Shown piece after piece: positions 16,621 through 25,252 of a stretch of 64,000 nt of DNA. Numbering within the stretch: position 1 is the stretch's first letter; the number at the start of each line of letters is the position of its first letter. The stretch covers positions 535,197-599,196 of the forward strand of contig NZ_PEKX01000020.1 in assembly GCF_002796985.1 (NCBI RefSeq). Direction: 5' to 3'. The stretch is from Pseudomonas sp. (GTDB lineage: Bacteria > Pseudomonadota > Gammaproteobacteria > Pseudomonadales > Pseudomonadaceae). The notes beneath the pieces are model-generated. The model ran no database searches. It had not been told where the DNA came from and saw only the letters and a program-made list of their open reading frames with translations. Both the position numbers and the translations under genes were made by a program.

Positions 16621-19600
16621 CCATATCTGTCGCGGGCGTTCTGCCATCGTCGGTAGAGGCAATGCGTAGGGCGGCTTCAATTTGCTCCTGGGTAAAGCGG
16701 CCATCACTTTCCTCAGCCAGGGCTGCTGCAAGCTTCTTCGCGCCCGCATGCAACTGCCTGTTATAGGCCATGCCACTCTTGGCAATATCTCCCCCCATCT
16801 GCAAATCGCCATCCACCGCATTGGCCGCCGCAATCCCGACGATCTGCGCCGCCGCCTGCTGCATGCGCTTGAGCTGTTCGGAATCGCCCTTGAGCATGCC
16901 GTCGGCGAGGATGTTGGCCAGGGCTTCGCTGGCTCCGGCGGCCACGGCGCCGGTCTTGAAGTCGCCGCCCATGGCCATGGAGAGCATGCCGCCGGCCAGG
17001 GCGTGGGCGGCGGCGTTTTCCAGGCCGCCTGGGGGCAGGTGGAGGTCGCCCACGTACTTGAAGGCGCTGGCCTGCATGAGGCTGTAGAGGCTGCCTTGCA
17101 GGGCATCGCTGAACGAGCCCTGGCCCAGGGCTTCGTTGGCGGCGCCGGTGAGTACGCCCTGGGTCAGTTGCATGCCGGCGAAGTTGCTCCAGCCGGCGGG
17201 GTTGGTGATATCCGGGATGGCGCCGACACCCTGCCCCACCGAGGTGGTGGTGTTGGTGCTGGGGTCGGTTTGGCCGCCGAACCACTCGGGCCCGAAGTGG
17301 GCCATGAAGCCGGCCACGCCAGCAGCGATGGCGGCCTGTTTGAGGCTGTCGCCGCTGAAGGTGTCGCTGAGCGCGGTACCCAGGTCGCCGTTGTTGTTGC
17401 CCAGGCTGACGGCGCCGGTGGAAGCCATGGAGGCCATGCCGGTGGATATCGCGACGTTGGTCCAGCCGGCAGACGCACCCGCCGCGCCGGCACTGAAGGC
17501 CGAGCCGGAGGCGGCACCTGCGCCAATGGCGGAGCTGGCCGCGCCGTAGGTGGCGACGGTGGCGATGATGGCCACGGTGAGGGTCAGGCTCTGGCCCATG
17601 CCGGAATGGCTATAGGAGTAGCTGTCGTGCAGCTCCTTCACCGCGCGCCAATCCACATCGCCACGAGCTTCGGCATCCTTGAGCCAGGCCAGGTTCGGAT
17701 CGGCCTTGACCATGGCGTTGATGGCTTGGCTTACAGACTTTTGATCGAGCTGCTTGTAGTCGATCTTCAGGCCGTCCACGGCGTGGATGAGGATGTCGCC
17801 GTTGGCGAGCAGTTCGCTCTGGCGCAAGGTTTCGTCGGTGTTGCCACGGCCCTCGGCGCTTTCGCGGGTAAAGCTGCTGTCGCTCTTCTGGTGGTCCTCC
17901 TGATGCATGTCCTTGGTGGCTTCGAAGGTCACCGCGCCACCACTGACGATGGCAATGTCCCCGCCGCTATCGAGCTTGGCGGCCTGGTATTTCTGGTCCC
18001 CGCCGCTGAGCATCGTGATGTCGCCGCCGGCGCTGATTTCACTGCCCACAGCTTTGACGTCAGTGACTTCGTTGTGGCGGGTTTTGTCTTTGGACTTTCG
18101 GTCATACAGCGAATGGTCGCTATCGTTGGCGGCCTGCAGTTCGATCTGGTTGCCAGCCACCAGGTAGGCTTCGTTGCCAGCGCTGATCTTGCTGCTGACC
18201 AGGGTGATGTCCTCGCTGGCAGCAATGAGTACGTCACCACCAGCCTTGACGGTGGAGGCCTGTTGCTGAACGTGGTCTTCCTGCTGGGTGACTTTCTTGT
18301 TGCCACTCTTGCTGTAGGAGTAGCTGTGCTCTTCATCGGCGGCCGAGGCGAGCGTTACGTCACGACCGCCGCTGATGGCAATGTCGCGCTCCGCATCGAT
18401 CTGGCTGGCGATGGCCTTGATATCCCGCCCGGCACGAATATCGATGTCGCCACCTGAGGTGACTTCCGAGCCATGCTGCGTGATGGATTGCCGAATGTCG
18501 CGGTTCTCCCATTGCTGGGCGTCGCGATCTTCCGTGGCGGTAATCTGCACGTCACGTCCTGCGTAAATAGCGAGATCTTCTCCGCTGCGCACGGCGCTGC
18601 CACTGCTATAGAAATCACGCCCCGCACTGATGGCAGCATCACCCGCCGCTTCGATGCGCGCCTCTCGGCCAATGGCAGTACGCTCCCAGGAGAAGTCGGC
18701 GGAAGGACGACCTTGCTGGTAGTTGATTTCGCGCTGGTTGTTGACGTCGCGTCCGGCTTCGATCGTGAGGTTTCCACCGCTACTGACGTCCGCACCGAGG
18801 TTGCTGAAGTCCCGGCCTGCGTTGATGTTCAATGCGCTGTCTGCCGTTATTTGACTCGTGCGGTGTTGATTGAGGACGTCGCCCTGCAAGGCTGCGATGT
18901 TGACGTTGTTGCCGCTGATGACTCCGCCGTTGCGGTTGTACAGGCTGTCGCTTACCAGCAAGTCGAGACGTTTGCCCTCGATGACTCCGCTGTTTTGAAG
19001 ATTGGCCGAAATGCTCGCCAGGTTATCGCTGGCCCGTAGCGTGCCCTGGTTGGCAAGGTCGCCGCCGCTGATCAGGGTAACGTCCTTGCCCATGATCAGT
19101 GCGCCATTAGGGCCTAGGCGGTTGTCAGCCTGGGCCAGGTAGAGCACCGGCACCAGAACCTTTTCACCATTGATTTCTGCTTCTTCGAGCCAGACCAGGT
19201 CGTGGGTCAGCGCGGCAACCTGCTGGGCACTCAACCCCACGCCAAGGCTCAGCTGGAGCGAGTCCTTGTAGGCGATGGCGTTGTCCATCAGGTACTTGAA
19301 CAGGTTTTCGTCGTCGCTGATGCCGGCGAGATAGCGCTGGCCGGTGCGGGCGGCCACGGCATCACGAATCAGGCGTTGTTCATAAAGGCCATCGCCCAGG
19401 CGTTTCTGGGACTTGTCCGGGTCGTAGCCGAGCAGGCTCAAGAGGTAGTCGGAGCTCAGGAAGCTCTTGAGGCTGGTGAGCTCGGGGTTGGTTTCGATGA
19501 GGTATTTGTGGCTGTTGACCGGGCGCGCGGTGCTGGGGACGCCCTGGACCTGGGCGACGTTCCAGGCGGGGGCGTTGGCGCCGTCCTGGGACGGGCTGGC

Positions 19601-22600
19601 GCCGTTGAGTTGGACGATGTCGGCCGTTTCGCCGGTGCTGCCGGTGCGTTGGCTGCCACCGCTGACACCGGTGGCATTCCACTGCAGGTCACCCGCCCGG
19701 CCGCTGGCGCCATCGAGGCTGCGCTCGCGCTGGGAGAGGTTGATGCTTTGCCCGGCGAAGCTGTAGCCGCCGCCGACTTCTATCGTCAGGGCGCCGCTCT
19801 GGGTGCCCTCCTGGCCGCTGAGGCGGAACAAGCCATTACTGCCGCTGGGCAGGCTAAAGCCCGGCAAGGTGATGGGATTGACCTGCTGGTGAGACAGGTC
19901 AGGTGGCAATTGGGCATTCAGGACTTGGATGGTTGGGGCATGCTCTTCCACCGTCGCGGCACTTCCTCGTGCGCTACCCGGTGTATAAGCCGTGCCGGGG
20001 TGGAGAACGCCGTTGTCGATCCGCTCGGACGCCTGGATGTCGATATTTCCAGCAGCTTGGATGATTGCATCGGCGCTTACACCGGTGTTGCTACCGGTTG
20101 GCTGCCAGAGGTCGGAAATCAGCGTATGCCGGGTCACTTCGTCAGGCAGGGGGGCGAGGTTGGTCGGGGTGTAATTGGGATCGTGCAGAGGCTCCAGCAT
20201 CGGTATCGAGGGATCGACGGGGAGGTAGGCATATACGTCGCAACCGTATGCCTCGCAGCCACCATCCCACCGATAAACTGGAGCTGTGCTGAGCTGTTGT
20301 CCATCCCAGTAGTAGGCGAAGGAAGGATCGGAGTGATTGATGTCGTTGTAGCCAAATACGGGCGCCATCAAGTTCCAAGCATCGCCGACGTACAGCTCAC
20401 CGGCGTCGAAGGCACGTACACGGACACCCGCACTGCCGCCGCCCTGGTTCGTCAATGTCGCGACCGATAGGCCAATGTCATTACCTGCCGCCAACACGCT
20501 GGCCGTATTTTCGAGATCCTGACTGGCAATGTTCAGGTTCCGACCAGCCTGTATGACTGCACTGGCTGAGCTCTCCTCGGAGCCGCCTTCGTAGACTTCG
20601 CGCACATAGTAAGTAATGGGGTAATTGCCACGGACGCCACGGTTTATGCCGTCGCATCCACCGCCACAATCAATCGCAATGAAGCCGGTGACCAGTTTCT
20701 GCTCTAGGCCAAAGATATCGCGGGTATTGAGCAACTGATTACTGAAGATGGAGAGGTTGCCAGCCGCTTCAATCGTGGCAGAGCGGTTCTCGAGGCGGCC
20801 CGTCCAGCCCCCCGCATCATTGGCCGCAATCTCCAGGTTGCCCAGGCTGTAGAGGTCGGCAAAGCGGTTGGTCAGGGTGCCACCGACGCGCAGGGTCATG
20901 TCGTCGCCGCTGAAGAGCAGCGCACCATTCTGCTGGCCGTCGTTGAGCAGGTCCCAGGTGTTGATACGCAGCTTTCCGGCACTGCCCAAGGTGCCGTAGT
21001 TGTTCAGCGCGCCGGTGTTGGCGGTGAGGTTGCCGGCGGCGGTGACGCGCCCGTAGTTGTAGAGGCTGTCGGCGCCAAGCGTGGCGTTTTGCCCGCCAGT
21101 GACGCTGGCGCCCTGGCTGATGTCGAGTTGGTTGGCGCTGAGGTTGAGGTCGCCCAGGCTGGTGACGCGGCCGGCGCCGCCGTAGCTGCCCGTCAGCTGG
21201 ATATCGAGCGTGCCGTCACTGGCGAGCAGGCCGTCGTTGTTCCAGTTGCCGCCGCGCCCGGTCAGGGCCTGGCTGGCGAGCAGTTGGCCGCTGGCGGTCT
21301 GGCTGAACTGGCCGATGTTGAGGTTGAGCCAGCCGGCTTGCAGGACGCTGCTGTTGCTCCAGCTGTCGGCGCTGATGTCGAGGCGCCCGGTGGTGATGAA
21401 GCTGCCGCCGGCCTGGGTGATTTGCTCGGCGTTGACGCCGAACTGGCCAGTGCCGACATGCAGGAAGGTGCCGCCGGCGTTGGCGAGCCCGCCGAGGTTG
21501 AGGGCAAGGTCGGTGTTGGCGGTTTCCAGGCGGCCGTTGCGGTTGTCGAGATAGCTGGTGGTGAGTGTCGTGGCGCCGCTTTGACCCAGGTCGCGCAGGC
21601 GGCCGTTCTGGTTATCGATGGAAGCGGCGTTGAGGTTGAGGCTGCCGCTGCTTTCGATCAGGCCACCCTGGTTGATCAGAGCGTTGCGAAGGCTAAAGTC
21701 GATGCTCGCGGCGCCAATCTGTCCGCCCTGGTTGTAGAGGTTGTTGCCATCGAGGGCGAGGGTCTGGCCGGCGTAGAGTCCACCGCCCTGGTTGTCGAGG
21801 GTGGTGGTGCTGAGGCGGTTGTCGCCGCTGACGGCGGAGAGGTGGCCGCTGCGGTTGTCGATTCTGTCTGTGGCGGTGATGTCGAGGCTCTGGCCCTGGG
21901 TGATGCCAGTGCTGTTATTGAACCAACCGGTGACCAGTTTGAGCGCGCCGGTAAGGCTGACGAGGATGCCGCTGACGTTGTCGACGCTTGCGCTGTTGAG
22001 GTCGACCATGCCGCTTTGGCTGAGAAGGCGCCCGGCCTGGTTGTTGATGGCGCCGGAGACGTTGAAGGTGCTGTCGTTCTGCGCTTGCAGGGTGCCGCGA
22101 ACGTTGCTGACGTTGGCGGCACTGACGTTGAGTTGGCCGGCTTTGCTGAAGATCAGGCCGTCTTCGTCGTTGAGCAGGTCGCCGTTGAGGTCCAGGGTCA
22201 GGTCGCCCTGCGCTGCGAGGGTGCCGGCCTGGCTATTGTCGAAGCGGCCGGCAAAAAGGCTGAGCAAGCCTTGGCTGACGAACTGCCCGCCACGGTTGTC
22301 GATGAGGCCTCCATAGAACAACAGGTCGCCGCCGCTGGCGATTTGGCCGCCAGCGTTGGCCAGGATGCCCACCCCTAGGGTGAGGTCGCTCTGGCTAAAG
22401 ATGCGGCCAGAGGCATTGTTCAGGTCGCCATTGTTGAGCTGTAGTTGCCCCGCGCCGATTTCGCCGCTGGCGTTGTTCAGGTTGCCGGCGTTGATCTGCA
22501 GGTTTTGCTGGGCGCTGATCAGGCCGTCGGCGCTGTTGTCGACGGTGTTGCCGATAACGAGAAGGTCCTGCTGGCTGGAAATGATGCCGCCCTGGTTGTT

Positions 22601-25252
22601 CAGGCTGCCGACACGCAGGACTTGATAGCCCTGGCTGACCAAGGCGCCTTGGTTGTGGTTGTCCAGCACGCCGCTGAGGGTGAGGTCGAGGAAGCCAAGC
22701 TTGCTGGAGAGTGTGCCGCCAGCGCTGTTGTCAAGGTCGTCCGCATAGACGAGCAGACCCAGCCAGCCAGAGAGCAGGCCCTGGTTGGCGTTGCGCAGGG
22801 CGACGATGTCCAGGGTCAGTTGCTGGGCACTGATGATCCGCCCGGCATCGCCGTTATCAATGCTCGCCGCACGAAGCATGAAGCTGTTTTCGCTGGCAAT
22901 TTCGCCGCCACGGTTGTCGAGGTGGCGCAGGTTGTCGATGCGCAGCAGGCCGCCAACGCTGAGCACGGCGTCGCGGTTGTCGAGGTCGCCGCCGGCGAGG
23001 TCGAGGCTCAGGTCGCCGCCGGTGATCAGCCGACCTTGCTGCTGGATCAGTTGCTGGACATGCAGTTGCAGCAGGCCGCCGGCGGAGAGTTCGCCGCCCT
23101 GGCGGTTGTCCACGCGGCTGGCGAAGAGGTCGAGCGCGCCCTGGGTGGTGATCAGGCCGGCGCGGTTGTCGATGTTCTGCGTGCCGAGGGTCAGGTGTTG
23201 CTGGCCGCTGATAATGCCGTTGCGGTTGTCGAGATCATCGGTGTAGGTGCTGAGCAGGCGTTGAGCGACGATGCGGCCGTTCTGGTTGTTGGCGCTGCCG
23301 CTGAGCAGATAGAAGTCTTGCGCACTACTGAGGCTGCCACTCTGGTTGTTCAGGCTGCCGACCTGGATATGCAGCAGGCCAGCGGCAACCGCGCCATCGT
23401 CGTGGTTGTCGAAAGCGCCGTAGGTGCGGACCTGGGCGCCACCCTGGCTGGCGATGGTGCCGCCGGTGCTGTTGTTCAGGTCCTGGCTGTCGACCGCGAC
23501 CTGGTTCTTGCCGTACAGCACGCCGGCCAGGCTATTGTCGATAAGACCGCCCAGCACCTGCACGCTCAGTTCGTCAGCGGAGACGATGCGCCCGCCCTGG
23601 TTGTTCAGCCCGCCCAGGTTCAGCTCGAAGCGTTGTTGGCTGGATATCTCGCCGCCGCTGTTGTTCACCTGCGCGAGGTTGCGCAGCAGCAGTTGGCCGG
23701 GGGTGGCGAGCAGACCGCCAGTGCGGTTGTCGAGGTTGCCGCCGGTAAAGTCGAGGTTGATTCCACCCTGGCCGTACAGTTGTCCACCACCGTGCTGGTC
23801 CAGAACCTTCACCTGGCCGACTACGCGCCCGGCGGCTTCGAGGCGGCCTTGCTCGCTGTTGTCCACGCGGGTTTGAGTCAACAGCAGGTCGGCGCCGCTG
23901 AGGATGCGCCCGGCCTGGGCGTTGAGCAGTGTGGCGCCGCGCAGGTCGATCACGCCCTTGGCGATGAGCACGCCGCCCTGGCGGTTATCGAGGGTGGCCG
24001 CGGTGACGTGGAGGGTGGCGTCGGTCAGCAGTTTGCCGGCCTGGTTGTTCACGGTGTTGGCGTTGACGTTCAGCGCCTGCGCGCTGGAGAGTGTGCCGGC
24101 GCGGTTGTCGACCTCGGCCGCCACGATACTCAGCGTGCCTTCGCTGATCAGTTGGCCACGGTCACGGTTGTCCAGCGTTCCGGTGAGGGCTAGGTCAACG
24201 TTGCCCTGGCTGCTGATGCGCCCCTGGCGGTTGTTCAGGTCACCGCCACGCAGCGCCACGGCGCCCTGGCCGATCAGGTCGCCGGCCTGGTTGGTCAGAT
24301 TGTCGCTGCGCACTTGCAGCGTGTCATCGCTGGCGATGCGGCCGGCGCTGTTGTCGAGTTGGCCGGCATCGAGGCTGACGGCGCCGTGGCTGCTGATCTC
24401 TCCGCTCTGGTTGAGCAGTTCGCCGGCGCGCAGGTCGATGCCTTGGGTGGCGCCGACCCAGCCGCCCTGGCGGTTGTCGAGGGTTTGCGCGGATAGCGTC
24501 AGGGCACCGCCGCTGAGCAGGTTGCCGCCCTGATTGTTCAGGGTCGCCAGATTCAGGGCGAAGCTGTTCTGGCTAGAGACTTCACCGCCTGCGCTGTTGT
24601 TGAGCTGCGCCAGGTTGCGCAGCAGCAACGGGCCCGGCGTGGTCAGCAGACCGCCCTGACTGTTGTCGAGGCTGCCGCCGCTGAAGTCGAGGTCGATGCC
24701 GGCGTTGCTGACCAGTTGGCCGCCGCCGTGCTGGTCCAGGCTATTAAGTTGGCCGCTGATGCGGCCAGCGGCTTCGAGTCGGCCTTTGTCGCTGTTGTTC
24801 ACCAGGCTCTGCGTGAGCAGCAGGTCGGCGCCGCCGAGGATGCGCCCGGACTGGCTGTTGAGCAGCGTGGCGCCGCGCAGCGTCAGCGCGCCCTTGGCGC
24901 TGAGCACGCCGCCCTGGCGGTTGTCGAGGGTTTGTGCGGTGACAGTCAGCGCGGCGTCGGTGAGCAGTTTTCCACCCTGGTTGTTCAGGGTATTGGCGCT
25001 GATGTTCAGCGCTTGCGCACTGGAGACGGTGCCGGCGCGGTTATCCACCTGAGCCGCCGTGACGGTCAGCCCGTCTTCGCTGGTGAGTTGCCCGCCCGCC
25101 TGGTTGTCGAGTGTTTCGGAGAGTTCGACGCTCAGGCCGCGCTGGCTGTTGAGCACCCCGCCCTGGCTGTTGTCGAGCGTGGCGCCCTGCAGGCTCAGAC
25201 CCTGCTGGCTGAGCAGGCTGCCGCCCCGGTTGACCAGACGATCCGCCTGCAC
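15935..25252 (-). CDS. CdiA downstream fragment: stalk repeats, DUF637-like pretoxin and toxin (no own secretion signal)
   Basis: Open frame of 3105 codons that continues cdiA after the frameshift. Residues 1 to about 1500 are dominated by LDNRxGG/LNNxxG repeats. Around residues 1500-1750 is a Tyr/Asp/Pro-rich non-repeat region with Cys pairs (IDCGGGCDG, WDGGCEAYGCD) that may be the receptor-binding part. After that come FHA-type repeats with ISAGRDF / IEAGRDV blocks. Then follows an Ala/Gly-rich hydrophobic DUF637-like segment (from about MGQSLTLTVAIIATVATYG), and finally the toxin. The nominal start has no ribosome binding site or signal peptide, so independent expression is unlikely. Confidence 0.7.
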   Translation of the reverse strand: MQADRLVNRGGSLLSQQGLSLQGATLDNSQGGVLNSQRGLSVELSETLDNQAGGQLTSEDGLTVTAAQVDNRAGTVSSAQALNISANTLNNQGGKLLTDAALTVTAQTLDNRQGGVLSAKGALTLRGATLLNSQSGRILGGADLLLTQSLVNNSDKGRLEAAGRISGQLNSLDQHGGGQLVSNAGIDLDFSGGSLDNSQGGLLTTPGPLLLRNLAQLNNSAGGEVSSQNSFALNLATLNNQGGNLLSGGALTLSAQTLDNRQGGWVGATQGIDLRAGELLNQSGEISSHGAVSLDAGQLDNSAGRIASDDTLQVRSDNLTNQAGDLIGQGAVALRGGDLNNRQGRISSQGNVDLALTGTLDNRDRGQLISEGTLSIVAAEVDNRAGTLSSAQALNVNANTVNNQAGKLLTDATLHVTAATLDNRQGGVLIAKGVIDLRGATLLNAQAGRILSGADLLLTQTRVDNSEQGRLEAAGRVVGQVKVLDQHGGGQLYGQGGINLDFTGGNLDNRTGGLLATPGQLLLRNLAQVNNSGGEISSQQRFELNLGGLNNQGGRIVSADELSVQVLGGLIDNSLAGVLYGKNQVAVDSQDLNNSTGGTIASQGGAQVRTYGAFDNHDDGAVAAGLLHIQVGSLNNQSGSLSSAQDFYLLSGSANNQNGRIVAQRLLSTYTDDLDNRNGIISGQQHLTLGTQNIDNRAGLITTQGALDLFASRVDNRQGGELSAGGLLQLHVQQLIQQQGRLITGGDLSLDLAGGDLDNRDAVLSVGGLLRIDNLRHLDNRGGEIASENSFMLRAASIDNGDAGRIISAQQLTLDIVALRNANQGLLSGWLGLLVYADDLDNSAGGTLSSKLGFLDLTLSGVLDNHNQGALVSQGYQVLRVGSLNNQGGIISSQQDLLVIGNTVDNSADGLISAQQNLQINAGNLNNASGEIGAGQLQLNNGDLNNASGRIFSQSDLTLGVGILANAGGQIASGGDLLFYGGLIDNRGGQFVSQGLLSLFAGRFDNSQAGTLAAQGDLTLDLNGDLLNDEDGLIFSKAGQLNVSAANVSNVRGTLQAQNDSTFNVSGAINNQAGRLLSQSGMVDLNSASVDNVSGILVSLTGALKLVTGWFNNSTGITQGQSLDITATDRIDNRSGHLSAVSGDNRLSTTTLDNQGGGLYAGQTLALDGNNLYNQGGQIGAASIDFSLRNALINQGGLIESSGSLNLNAASIDNQNGRLRDLGQSGATTLTTSYLDNRNGRLETANTDLALNLGGLANAGGTFLHVGTGQFGVNAEQITQAGGSFITTGRLDISADSWSNSSVLQAGWLNLNIGQFSQTASGQLLASQALTGRGGNWNNDGLLASDGTLDIQLTGSYGGAGRVTSLGDLNLSANQLDISQGASVTGGQNATLGADSLYNYGRVTAAGNLTANTGALNNYGTLGSAGKLRINTWDLLNDGQQNGALLFSGDDMTLRVGGTLTNRFADLYSLGNLEIAANDAGGWTGRLENRSATIEAAGNLSIFSNQLLNTRDIFGLEQKLVTGFIAIDCGGGCDGINRGVRGNYPITYYVREVYEGGSEESSASAVIQAGRNLNIASQDLENTASVLAAGNDIGLSVATLTNQGGGSAGVRVRAFDAGELYVGDAWNLMAPVFGYNDINHSDPSFAYYWDGQQLSTAPVYRWDGGCEAYGCDVYAYLPVDPSIPMLEPLHDPNYTPTNLAPLPDEVTRHTLISDLWQPTGSNTGVSADAIIQAAGNIDIQASERIDNGVLHPGTAYTPGSARGSAATVEEHAPTIQVLNAQLPPDLSHQQVNPITLPGFSLPSGSNGLFRLSGQEGTQSGALTIEVGGGYSFAGQSINLSQRERSLDGASGRAGDLQWNATGVSGGSQRTGSTGETADIVQLNGASPSQDGANAPAWNVAQVQGVPSTARPVNSHKYLIETNPELTSLKSFLSSDYLLSLLGYDPDKSQKRLGDGLYEQRLIRDAVAARTGQRYLAGISDDENLFKYLMDNAIAYKDSLQLSLGVGLSAQQVAALTHDLVWLEEAEINGEKVLVPVLYLAQADNRLGPNGALIMGKDVTLISGGDLANQGTLRASDNLASISANLQNSGVIEGKRLDLLVSDSLYNRNGGVISGNNVNIAALQGDVLNQHRTSQITADSALNINAGRDFSNLGADVSSGGNLTIEAGRDVNNQREINYQQGRPSADFSWERTAIGREARIEAAGDAAISAGRDFYSSGSAVRSGEDLAIYAGRDVQITATEDRDAQQWENRDIRQSITQHGSEVTSGGDIDIRAGRDIKAIASQIDAERDIAISGGRDVTLASAADEEHSYSYSKSGNKKVTQQEDHVQQQASTVKAGGDVLIAASEDITLVSSKISAGNEAYLVAGNQIELQAANDSDHSLYDRKSKDKTRHNEVTDVKAVGSEISAGGDITMLSGGDQKYQAAKLDSGGDIAIVSGGAVTFEATKDMHQEDHQKSDSSFTRESAEGRGNTDETLRQSELLANGDILIHAVDGLKIDYKQLDQKSVSQAINAMVKADPNLAWLKDAEARGDVDWRAVKELHDSYSYSHSGMGQSLTLTVAIIATVATYGAASSAIGAGAASGSAFSAGAAGASAGWTNVAISTGMASMASTGAVSLGNNNGDLGTALSDTFSGDSLKQAAIAAGVAGFMAHFGPEWFGGQTDPSTNTTTSVGQGVGAIPDITNPAGWSNFAGMQLTQGVLTGAANEALGQGSFSDALQGSLYSLMQASAFKYVGDLHLPPGGLENAAAHALAGGMLSMAMGGDFKTGAVAAGASEALANILADGMLKGDSEQLKRMQQAAAQIVGIAAANAVDGDLQMGGDIAKSGMAYNRQLHAGAKKLAAALAEESDGRFTQEQIEAALRIASTDDGRTPATDMVVGLPGIYDPAGNWIPLGNSGLYVQTFEKADPEVIAYIKENAAGYNWTSEAETGFSKIFPNSGLGVGLDSEKRDWLTGKVIGEGDQYVAGSNVEGAIYYPKFSACGDAACLVYGAGLDVSAAGSQEYLRALLVKNLNDAATATTYGSLIFPAGLGGQVLTYGNTAASIGSGYFSGGLPSATSGVIEDFAINAGLSKAIGDSAGARVGAIISIFDLKGKINEYLRDDKK
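23579..24112 (-). repeat. Internal segmental duplication in cdiA, copy 2
   Basis: About 178 codons starting VDNRAGTLSSAQALN and ending near NNQGGRIVS repeat the segment encoded at 24512-25048, offset by 936 bp (312 codons). Shared landmarks in order are KLLTDA, LDNRQGGVL, GRILxGADLLLTQ, GRLEAAGR, LDQHGGGQL and LLLRNLAQ. It is a diverged duplication of several stalk repeats as one block. Confidence 0.75.
24512..25048 (-). repeat. Internal segmental duplication in cdiA, copy 1
   Basis: Residues 69-247 of the downstream fragment (VDNRAGTVSSAQALN to NNQGGNLLS). It is the partner of the copy at 23579-24112, indicating stalk lengthening by unequal exchange. Confidence 0.75.

Noticed and set aside
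21089..24193. Several long plus-strand open frames opposite cdiA (Ala/Val-rich translations)
   Set aside because: Produced by the periodic LDNxxGG codons read on the other strand; no start signals, repetitive composition.
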